NCBI GenBank assembly: GCA_025765595.1
Contig: JAIVFH010000255.1
Coordinates: 1-38,564, forward strand
From: Obelidium mucronatum
Taxonomy: Eukaryota; Chytridiomycota; Chytridiomycetes; Chytridiales; Chytriomycetaceae
Reading direction: 5' to 3'
Length of the DNA: 38,564 nt
The notes under the pieces: model-generated
What the model saw: only the letters and a program-made list of their open reading frames with translations
The model's database searches: none
What the model was told of the DNA's origin: nothing
Position numbers and translations under genes: made by a program
Shown: positions 8,485 to 16,569 of the stretch, one piece after another
Position numbering within the stretch: the stretch's first letter is position 1
Layout: the number at the start of each line of letters is the position of its first letter

Positions 8485-9000
8485 TTACTTTCTTTTTCTT
8501 TTTGAATTCGATAGTAATGAACAAGGTTTTCGCGCGCCTCTCTTCGACGCTGACGGCGGCGATCGCAGCGCACGCGCCGCCGCTCGCGGTCGTCGGCGCA
8601 GCGGTCCCGCGGCTGGCGGCGTTCCCGCAGGCGCACGTGGCGCAGCCGGTGCCTGCGGCGCGCACGGAGCGGGCGGGGCTGCGCGCGCAGACGCTTGCGC
8701 CGCGCGCGGCATTTGCAGTCGACGGCGGCGCCGCGTGGACGCCGGGCGCGCGCCGCTGCGGCGTGGTTGCGGTGAAGCGCGGGATGACGGCGCTGTGGGA
8801 TGCGTGGGCGGTGCTGACGCCCGTGACTGTGCTGCAGATTGTCGACTGCGAAGTCGTGCGCTCGCGCTTCAGCCGCGCGTGCGGCGAGTACATGGTCGAG
8901 GTCGGCGCCGTGAACGAACACAGGGCGTACCGCGTGCGGCGCCCGCAGCTGTACCACTACCGCAGAGTCAGGATCACGCCAAAGAAGAAGCTGACGGAAT
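8390..9000. other. GC-rich island over the COQ2/uL3m 5' ends
   Basis: By eye the G+C content rises sharply from about 8390 and falls again after about 9000, mainly inside uL3m exon 1 (runs such as GCGCGCGCAGACG, with third positions nearly all G or C). Protein homology continues smoothly through the boundary, so this is a composition shift within a gene and not foreign DNA. The long open frames seen here in other frames and strands are by-products of the GC richness. Confidence 0.7.
8485..8516. promoter_or_regulatory. 32-bp divergent start-codon gap between COQ2 and uL3m
   Basis: Only a pyrimidine/purine-biased stretch (CTTTCTTTTTCTTTTTG, then ATTCGATAGTA) separates the two start codons. Both genes encode mitochondrial proteins. 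Either each promoter lies inside the other gene, or this T-rich block is part of a shared bidirectional promoter. No TATA box is seen. Confidence 0.5.
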
Positions 9001-9751
9001 TCAGGGTTTCGCCTGATGCCGTCATGCCGTCGGGTTCGTTCATGTTTATCATGAGGGTCGGAATTGACTCGTTGGATTCCCTTATTAGGCACCAGGTTAA
9101 CTGCAATGCATTACGTACCGGGACAATATGTTGACTGCCAGGCCAAGACGTGAGTTTTTTGACTCTCTTTTATACAAACTCACAATTTAGACAGGACTGG
9201 AAAAGGTTTTCAGGGTGTCATGAAACGATGGAACTTCAAGGGTCTTCGAGCCACGCACGGTGTTTCTCTATCTCACAGATCTGGAGGTTCCACCGGTAAC
9301 AGACAGGTGGAGAACAATTTTCAACTTTTGAATGGATTTATGATCCCTAATATCATTTAAATAGCTTCCTGGAAGAGTATTCAAGGGAAAGAAAATGCCT
9401 GGACGAATGGGAGGCAAAACTTGTACTGTCCAGAACTTGCGCGTGAGTTTTTCATTCTTCTACAAAATCAGTGTTTTTAAACAAGTATCTTTCCAGGTTA
9501 TGAAAATAGACACTGAGCACAACCTCTTGTACGTCAAAGGAGCTGTACCAGGTCCAGAACATAAATACGTTCGCGTCAGTGACGCTATCCGAAAAGGCTG
9601 GCACAATCAATGTTTCCCTGAAGGCGCGAAGGTTCCATTCCCAACATTCACTGGAAGTTTGGAAGGCATTGAGCGAGAACTGGTTGCACCGGCTCCAAAG
9701 GAAGGAGAAAAAGATCCTCTAGCAAGAGCGAGAAGAGAAATCGTGAAGTGA
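8517..9751 (+). CDS. Mitochondrial large-subunit ribosomal protein uL3m
   Basis: Structural protein of the mitoribosome large subunit. Five exons (8517-9033, 9089-9149, 9195-9306, 9365-9442, 9497-9751) with introns of 55, 45, 58 and 54 nt give exactly 340 codons plus stop. Start [20 protein letters not shown] is a typical mitochondrial presequence. Family blocks: [100 protein letters not shown] and [20 protein letters not shown]. The reading across each junction matches bacterial and mitochondrial L3. The orthologue is MRPL3 in animals and MRPL9 in yeast. Exon 1 is strikingly GC-rich and exons 2-5 are AT-leaning. It is convergent with the kinase gene downstream (97 bp). Confidence 0.95.
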
Positions 9752-9848
9752 TTGGGTTAATTGATGATCTGAGTAAAATTTTTATACACATTCTTATTTT
9801 GAATTTATAGTACAGATTGGTTATCATTATTAATCTATTTAAAAATAT

Positions 9849-10996
9849 CTATGCATCAGCAAAGAAATGATGTTGTAAAACCATTTCGATCGGTATCCGT
9901 GCGGCAGGATCTACGCAGGTCATGGCCGCCAACAAATCCCAAGCCTCGTCATCCAAATCAGGTATATCATCCAAAGGAAACTCGCCATGATCATAATTCA
10001 GCAACGTATCATATCCGACTTTCCCCGCCATCACTTGGCGAATAGTCGTTGGAATAACCCCTTGCGGCGTCAACAAGAGATACAGCACCATTCCCAAAGC
10101 AAACACATCAGCAGCACGACCATCCAAGCTTTTGATCAGCATAGGGCGAATCCGGAAGAAACTCGCACGCAGAAACCTCAGCCGTGCCATACGAATGAAT
10201 CCCAAACGAAATATGATTCGCATGCCCAAAGTCAGCAAGTCGGACTTGAGGTCCCAACGGCCCACCCTGTTGAACAAGCACGTTCTCTAGTTTGATATCG
10301 CCGTGGAATAGATTCAACTGATGCATTTCAAACAACGCCAACGCTATTTGGTGCACAATCTGTTTCACCGGTTCAATCGGGTAGGAAACAATGCCCCTCC
10401 GATCTAAACGCGTGGTATCTGTGCGCGTACCCCCAGGACCATAGATCGCTTGTACCGTTCGAGATTGGGAACGTAAAGTCGTACAACTGAGCCCGTTATG
10501 AATTGCTTGGAAGTGGACGGATGCCAGTTTCGGGGCACCGTGACTATGCGTGTGCCAATCGGACCCAAAGAGTTCGGTTACCAGGTAGAAATGATTCACG
10601 TCTTCCCAGTCTTCCAAGTAGCGGAGAGTGTGTTTTCCATTGGTTGCTAGGAGTTTTAGGACACTGATTTCTGGGGGGATCGGCGTGTGGACAGACTGGT
10701 CGCAGTTTGTAGATTATTTTGATTGCACAGGGCAATCCACTAGTTGTAAGGGCTGCTAGAACCACGCCGTTGCTACCGAAACCAATGATCTTCTTGATGG
10801 AGTAGCAATCAATTAAATGGCTGGCAGAATGGTTGAATGCCTGGACGATAGAAATTCTCGCTTTTGCCTCGCTGGTGAGACCAGCGTAGAGCACTTTGTG
10901 GTGCCGGTGACCATGATTGCTGGGTAACGACAGCTGGGGTGATAAGGGTATCGGGCTAGTACAGCCAGAGATAGAGGAGCCAGCTGGTTTGGACAT
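9849..10996 (-). pseudogene. Ser/Thr protein kinase gene with two frameshifts
   Basis: Kinase domain in order: IGFGSNGVVLAA (Gly loop), PCAIKIIYK (catalytic Lys), ISVLKLLATNGKHTLRYLED, hinge YLVTELFGSDW, a long Ser/Thr/Gly insert, LFHGDIKLENVLV (catalytic loop with HGD in place of HRD), VRLADFGHANH (DFG), SYGTAEVSACEFL and FALGMVLYLLLTP. Start MSKPAGSSISG at 10996; stop at 9849. The frame breaks twice. One break is at a run of six G (10673-10678, plus strand) and the other at 10124-10125. In both cases one extra base restores the reading. The hinge and compact C-lobe resemble PAS-kinase/CAMK-type kinases, but the subfamily is uncertain. It may be a pseudogene or an intact gene with assembly errors; the neighbouring chitinase shows the same error type. 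Confidence 0.75.
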
Positions 10997-10999
10997 CAA

Positions 11000-11334
11000 G
11001 ATAGTATACTTTCGCTTTTTCTTTCGATTTCTTGGAGGTATAAGTAACTTCTGGATTGCCCATGACTCAGATCAATATGGGGACACATTTGAGTCATTCC
11101 ATCGCATAAACCTCCAACTTTTTTTTTTACAACGTCAACAAATAAGAGATTAGCGCCAGTCTCCATAAATGACTCAAGATGACAGATCAAAACAAAGATA
11201 GAAGTTGTGTCTCATCATACAAATTCATAGTTTTATTTCACCACCTATCCAACACTAAACCAAAATACCGAACCCAACACATTAGAGACAAAGAGGCATA
11301 AAAAGAATAATTGTAAAGCCAAGGCTTAAACATG
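11000..11334. other. Intergenic stretch between kinase and chitinase copy 1
   Basis: AT-leaning with a T9 run near 11118. No convincing coding frame or repeat. It would hold the kinase promoter and the 3' end of the chitinase transcript (TTCATAGTTTTATT near 11224 is shared with the region after the other chitinase). Confidence 0.5.
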
Positions 11335-11466
11335 GTGGAAGTCCCCATCCCTTGCGCATAGCGTTCATCATTTCAGTTCTTGTAGTCCTGGTCAATTTCC
11401 CAAGCCATAATTCCTGGGAACCCGTTGCTCTTGGCCCAAGCAGTCTTGGCCTCAATAGATTGCGGA

Positions 11467-13401
11467 TCAGTCGTAGGAAATGAAGGTTGGCTGGTTGTTG
11501 GTGAAGGATGGATGGTACAAGGTAGGGTTCTCAGCAAACTTGAAGTACGCACGAGTCCATCCATTGGAACCAGTCAACGCGCCGTTGGCAAGCGGCGCGC
11601 CAACCTGCTGACGAACTCCCGCAGTGTCTCCACGAAGGTTATGGTACATCCAAACAGTAGAACGCGACTTTTGAGCATCTGGCGCAGATCCAGTGCATGG
11701 GGATTGCCATGGGTCATCCAACACATCTCCTTGGATGACTGGGTTGTTGCATGGCTTGGACAGGATCGTTGGCGTCGTAACCGCCGCTGGTACAGTGCTG
11801 GTAGAGACCGTTGTTGGTGTTGTTTGCAACGTTCCAGGAACGGCCGTAGAATCCAACACCTGGGACAAGCTTTGACTTTGGAATACCAATGTCCACGTAG
11901 TCCTTGAGGGATCCGGCGATCGACCACTTCTTTCCGTTCGCGGCTGGTTGCTGTGGGGTCGGATGGAGATAGGGAGTTGAGTGGAGAGTTGAAGTCGGCG
12001 TATGGGGACCAGGAACCGTAGAAGTCGTAAGGTCATGACTTGAATGTAGGAAAGCTGCTCAGCAATGGCTGGGAGGTAGTTGACACCGTTGACAACGTAG
12101 CGGTTCACGTCTGGGGAAGTAGCGATGGAGAGAATAATGTCGTTGCCGAGTTCAGCACGAAGCGCCTTCAACAAGGTAACAAAGTTGATGGCGTCGTTAG
12201 GGTCGACCGCGTTACAAGACAGACCACCACCAGATGGGTATTCCCAATCAAGATCAAGACCGTCAAATCCGTTGTCGGACAAGTACTTCTTGATGTTTTT
12301 GACAAAGTTGGCAGTGGCAGTGGCACTCTTGGCAATGTTGGAGAAGTGGACGGAACCAGACCAACCACCAACGGAAATAACAGTGCGCAAGTTGGGGTAC
12401 TTGACACGCGCAGTACCAGTCAAGCGAGTAATGTGCAGGAAGTCGGCCCAGTCGTCGAAGCTCTTCAAGGAACCGTCAGACAAAGCGTTCAAGAACGCGT
12501 AGTTGATGACAGAGAAGTTGGTCAAGTCGAGGAGATCGATACGAGTTTGTGGACGCGTGTATGGAGCCCATTGAGCCCAGTATCTGTTGAGAAGAGGGAA
12601 TATTAATGCATGAATGGCGCTTTTTAAAAGAAATAAATTTTACCCAATGATTCCTGGAGTTCCAGAGTATGGTCGTGGGTTCAAAGTCTTGATGTCGCAG
12701 TTGTTCAACTTGACCCATTCCGTTCTCTTTGATGGTTGCGAACCAGATTCATACTTTGCCTGGTAGTTGACTCCGTTTTCACTGACAATAGTATCCTTCG
12801 AGTAAGTCTTTCCAGAAATCCACTTGGGGTAGCATTGGTCCTTGGAAGGTGGTGGTGGTGGGGCTGGAACACATGGCCCTTCGAAGGTCCAGTCAGACGC
12901 GGTTGGGGATGGAGTTCCAGAGGTGTAGTATTTGGCAACGTAGTTGTTACCGTTCAAGCTCGCCTTCTTGTCGGCAGCTGGGTCGGTTGGGTTATAGATC
13001 AAGCCAGGGATGTACGCGTCGTAACAGAATGGAAGGGTGGCGGTTCCGGTTGTGGTTGCCACAGCGCTAGTGGTAGTCGTTGTAGTTGTGGTTGTCGATG
13101 GAGCAACTGTTGTTTGAACAGTGGTTCCAGCCGTGGACGCTCTTGTGGTTGTTGTTGTAGTGGTGGTAGTCGTTGGTGCAACAGTTGTAGTGCCTCCACC
13201 ACAAGCTCCAAGAGGAGCCCAGGGGTCACCTTTTCCTGGGGTGTTGGTAAAATCGGCGTACCATTTGGCGTTGTAGTTGACACCGTTGTAGCTGACTTGA
13301 GCACCGCCTCTGTAAACAGCGGAAGAAACCCAAGGGGCGGCGCAGGGACCAGCGGCGGCAAGCGCAGCGGACATAGAAGCAAGGACAAAGTTAAGCAACA
13401 T
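11467..13401 (-). pseudogene. GH18 chitinase copy 1, frameshifted (paralogue of 29922-31985)
   Basis: Same architecture as the intact copy: signal peptide MLLNFVLASMSAALAAAGPC, three chitin-binding modules, 60-nt intron (12584-12643), GH18 domain with DGLDLDWEYP. Exon 1 is 12644-13401. Compared base by base with the other copy, exon 2 carries single extra bases at about 12029, 11955, 11760, 11468 and 11375. The first three cancel out but scramble some 90 residues, destroying the conserved MTYDFYGSW segment. The fourth ends the frame at 11467 after PTFISYD, removing the last 35 or so residues including the conserved GIMAWEID. The predicted 624-residue product keeps the acid/base Glu but not the lower barrel. 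All lesions are +1 and two lie in homopolymers, so sequencing error remains possible. Confidence 0.85.
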
Positions 13402-13452
13402 TGTTTTTGTGTTTTCGAACTGATGCCTTCGATTGGGGATTGAACGGTCCCT

Positions 13453-13458
13453 TATAAA
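13453..13458 (-). promoter_or_regulatory. Possible TATA box of chitinase copy 1
   Basis: TATAAA on the plus strand, whose complement TTTATA faces the gene, about 52 bp upstream of the start codon. The equivalent position of copy 2 lacks it. Weak evidence. Confidence 0.3.
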
Positions 13459-13484
13459 TGATTGAGGGTGGCCTTGAAGCCATC

Positions 13485-13496
13485 GTGACTTGTCAC
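13485..13496. promoter_or_regulatory. Conserved inverted repeat upstream of chitinase copy 1
   Basis: GTGACTTGTCAC, two GTGAC half-sites in inverted orientation with a 2-bp spacer, 84 bp before the start codon. Present at the same distance (83 bp) in front of copy 2, inside a longer conserved block CCATCGTGACTTGTCACG. Confidence 0.5.
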
Positions 13497-13701
13497 GCGA
13501 TCTGGTCTTTGTTTGAACTTGTTTTGAGAAACGAACTTTTTAACCATCACTCAATTTTTTTTTTGGCAAGCATCCATGTCTGAAATATCGACGCAAGCAC
13601 CAATGTAGAGAAAGATGGCTTTGAGAGAGATATCTCTCCTTCATGTGGCCACGCGTGCGTGTGCAGGGCGACTGCAAATTGAATATAGAGTTCATGTTCA
13701 G

Positions 13702-13717
13702 TCACGTGAACACGTGA
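13702..13717. promoter_or_regulatory. Paired CACGTG boxes upstream of chitinase copy 1
   Basis: TCACGTGAACACGTGA contains two CACGTG cores (E/G-box, bHLH-type sites) separated by AA. It lies 301 bp before the start codon and is kept at 300 bp in copy 2, followed in both by ACACAATACCAAGCA, while the DNA in between has diverged. Confidence 0.6.
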
Positions 13718-13759
13718 CACACAATACCAAGCACGTTCAAGGTTCAATCATGCACGAGA

Positions 13760-14530
13760 GTGAGTGGTACCAAGCAATGCATATGACATTTATGTTGAAG
13801 TTTTATTACACCCTCAAATGTGTGTGTTCCGGAGTGTGGACAGAGTTTCGCAAGGAAACTGAGCCACATCGGCAGCAATATTTGGCATCAGTTGAGTACT
13901 CGCTGGGTTCCCTGACCAATAAAGAATCGTTGAAGATTCCGGATGTGAAGCCGGTAACGGTTGGATAGCGGTATGCAAGCGTGCCACATTAGTTATGATT
14001 CTCCGTCCTGTTGTAGTACCGTGCACTCCTTAAAGTATGGGGTACGCAATGGGGACGGAAGTGCGAAAGTTATTGGATCCGCTGCAGTGCCAATACCGGC
14101 AAATTATTTTTGAAAATTTCCAAACATGGAGGTCGCCGGCCAATCAGCACCCCCTGCAGCTTCAGGAATCGGCCAGGTATCGCCAAGATATCGATTGGGT
14201 ATTCCCCAGAGGTCGGCCAGTTGCTCCTGTCCCTTCTACTGGCCCTATTCCGTGCAGGTTTTGAACTTTGGTAAGCTTCTGGTATCGGGTATTGCCCAGG
14301 CATCGGCCGGATATTTCTGCCTGTTCTTATGGCTCTATGCTGTACAAGTTGTGGCCGTTGGTATCAGGCAGAGATCTGAAAGCCGAATATTCCGACAGGC
14401 CACCCTCCGCAATTATTCCGGTTGTTGGGGCTCTGGGAAGTGGGAATCAATGCTTTAGTCACGTTTTGGCATTTGCAAAATGTTTCATTCTATTTATTGT
14501 GTACCAAAAAACATACAGAAAATAAGGAAA
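13760..14530. repeat. Intergenic stretch with a degenerate tandem repeat
   Basis: No supported gene. From about 14196 to 14370 two imperfect units of roughly 80 bp follow each other. Each reads approximately GGGTATT-CCCAG-TCGGCC, then a CTGT-CTTCT-TGG-CTCTAT-C-GTACAGGTT core and a TTGG end. One-letter differences are frequent, so this is an old duplication. Short open frames across it are repeats of each other and not convincing proteins. Confidence 0.4.
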
Positions 14531-14533
14531 CAG

Positions 14534-15461
14534 TTACAAATCGAATTTGGTCTGTTCCTCTGGTTCAGGTGGCTCATCCACATAGTTTTCCACATCAAGT
14601 TCCATAATTCTCGGTAATTCAGCCTCCGGATCTACGCAATTCATTTCCTCGTGCAATGCCTATTAAGTGTCCAAGCATGCTGCTATTAAAGAAAATCTAG
14701 TTAACATTACATAACCATAAGGGCAGCATGCTTCAGCACAGAATCCACAATTGGAGCTGCATTCCCAAACAGACTTTTGGCATATGGCCTCAACTTAATT
14801 TTTGCAATAGAAGTTGGCTCAGTTCTATTATATCTCCTTAAACCTTGGAATAAGAGTCCGAATCCAAAGTCAACAAAGCAAACTAACCCTCTTGACCATT
14901 TTATCTCTTGTGTTGCTGAAAATGTCTGGAACAGTCTGTTTGTAGAGTTTAGCTTGATCAGGTGTGTATTCTCTCATAATTTCTCTGTGATTGGCTGGAA
15001 GACGATTCTGGATAGTTAAAACTTAAAGTCAGTAAGACAGTGGAAGTTCATAAATAGCCACTTTTAAGTTTGTTCATGGAACTGCTACCATATATACTGG
15101 TTTTGCAGGGTCTTGAAAGCTGGTGTTGAAAACTTTTTGAATATCATGCATCCAGTTGGGACAGCTACTGTGGCAGGAGGCCAATTGCACAAAAAAGTTA
15201 ACAATGCTTTCACATCAGAGAGTGTCTCAGTTACAGAATTTTTGTTCTGTGGATCCCTCCTGTGGCTCACAGATTCCACAGTGTCAAATTTGGACTGTCT
15301 CTGCTCCTTCACTCAAATGACGGATCTTATGTGCAAAAATTGCTACCAATTCTTTGCTGGCGTCCATTCAGTTTGAAGTTTAGCAATCCATTCAAGGAAT
15401 GTGGAATGAATAATGTTGCTCTTGCTTCTTTGGACGAAGTTGAAACCCAAGTGAATACCAT
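14534..15461 (-). CDS. Unrecognised multi-exon protein (tentative gene model)
   Basis: A minus-strand model joining 15347-15461, 15098-15311, 14884-14972, 14716-14843 and 14534-14659 is open and in frame for 223 residues. It uses GT-AG introns of 35, 125, 40 and 56 nt. Gene-like blocks: NGRQQRIVKEQRQSKFDTVE, ETLSDVKALLTFLCNWPP, EYTPDQAKLYKQTVPDIFSN, KIKLRPYAKSLFGNAAPIVD and an acidic C-terminus MELDVENYVDEPPEPEEQ. The amino-acid use looks coding, but I do not recognise any domain. Two introns are shorter than those of the conserved genes, so exact junctions are uncertain. It lies next to mobile-element genes and may belong to one. Confidence 0.4.
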
Positions 15462-15834
15462 TCACAAGTCTTTCTTCCAAAGTGGTAGATCTGGTGACTT
15501 GTTTTGGGCACTAAAGAGGTTTCTACAGCAACAGAGGCGGCTCAGGTCTTTTTTCAAAAAAATGTTTTGAAAAATGTTTTTCAACAACAAAACTCTGATT
15601 GAAATATTATCCAGGGTCAGCTTGAGGGTCTAGCGGGCAAGACGTCAGAAAACGGGAAAGCCGCTGAGGGAGACAGCATTGGAAAACAAGCATCTAAGGC
15701 CCCTGCCAATGAGGCACATAGTCGAAAGTGTGTATTGCTGTTTTAATAAAACGTCAAAGGCAAGCAAAGACAAAAAAGGCAAAAGCTCCAGCATTGCACT
15801 TGCTATTCATGCATCAATTCTGCCAAATTTGTAG
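15262..15834 (+). CDS. Unrecognised coding stretch, divergent and partly overlapping the previous model
   Basis: The plus strand from 15262 reads LLLHSNDGSYVQKLLPIL, ASLDEVETQVNTIHKSFFQS and RSGDLFWALKRFLQQQRR, stopping at 15570. After a possible intron ending near 15614 an Ala/Lys/Ser-rich segment (GLAGKTSENGKAAEGD, KASKDKKGKSSSIALAIHA) runs to a stop near 15834. The 15262-15461 part is antisense to the minus-strand model, so at most one of the two is right there. No family recognised. Confidence 0.25.
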
Positions 15835-15840
15835 TCTTCT

Positions 15841-16396
15841 TTGATAAAACTTCACCGACCAACAATACATGGTGTTCCAGACATTGAGCACCAATTAAGT
15901 GCAATCCCCGCCTTTGGCAGAGGAACAAAGCGCAACGACGGCCTGGAATTGATCCGTTTTTGCCTGGTCTTCAGTCAATTTTGCAAGTCTCAAGTCCTAA
16001 CAGAGTGTTTGGCACTTTTTCACAGGGTGAGAACTGGACCAGAGCATGGATATTGGGGCTTCTTACATCCTTTATCTGCCAACAGGAGCTTCTTTTCTGT
16101 ATTAATGGCCTGTTTCATGACAATTCCAAGACCACAATTCTCCACAACATTGCAATACATTTAAATCAATTCAGGACCGTCTTTGCGTGAGTTCCTTATT
16201 TGAAAGCCTCCCAATTCACTTGGCGGTGACTGTGATAAGTGTTATTCTGGAGTCTTTGACTTTATTGTCATTGTTTGCCTTGATGCAGTCTTTTTCGTTT
16301 AATAAAGCAATCATAGAGCAACTACAACTAAGCCCTGTAGTATCAGTAGGGAGCATAAGGATGGCGGTTCATTTCGGCCACCTTAAAATAAAATGA
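15841..16396 (+). CDS. Unrecognised coding fragments upstream of the transposase
   Basis: Two adjacent open stretches look protein-like: LPGLQSILQVSSPNRVFGTF continuing NWTRAWILGLLTSFICQQEL (stop near 16190), and in the next frame ESLPIHLAVTVISVILESLT continuing NKAIIEQLQLSPVVSVG (to 16396). They may be exons of one gene or remains of a frameshifted one. No domain recognised. Confidence 0.25.
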
Positions 16397-16437
16397 TTTC
16401 GCTTTTCAAAATATATTCCGGCCTGTCAAATTATGAT

Positions 16438-16499
16438 TTTCAAATCATCGAAAATGAAATCGAAAAGCCCGAAAATGAATTAGAAGCCAACAAAATGAA
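16438..16499 (+). repeat. Left copy of a 62-bp inverted repeat (partner 20949-21010)
   Basis: AAAATGAAATCGAAAAGCCC and GAAGCCAACAAAATGAA recur on the opposite strand at 20949-21010 with only a few differences. Both copies can be read as NEIEKP-x-NELEANKM, so the repeat may be a conserved coding segment of related elements and not a terminal repeat. Confidence 0.6.
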
Positions 16500-16569
16500 G
16501 TAAGAGGACAAAGCCTTCCAAATAGACGTCTTAAAACCTATCAGGAGACTCTTGAGACGCTGGTCTGAA

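Noticed and set aside
8390..9000. Bacterial contamination or horizontal transfer as the source of the GC-rich block
   Set aside because: The block encodes the first part of uL3m and continues through normal introns into the rest of the gene, so it is native.
8333..9092. Long overlapping open frames on both strands in 8.3-9.1 kb
   Set aside because: They are in GC-rich DNA where stop codons are rare. Only the uL3m frame (plus) and COQ2 frame (minus) show homology blocks and targeting sequences.
11425..13443. Long plus-strand frames antisense to both chitinase copies
   Set aside because: They mirror the Thr/Gly-rich chitinase codons, lack starts or domains and run in both copies only because the sense strand is conserved.
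13453..13458. TATA box as a shared chitinase promoter feature
   Set aside because: Present only in copy 1; copy 2 has TTTTTAAG at the matching place.
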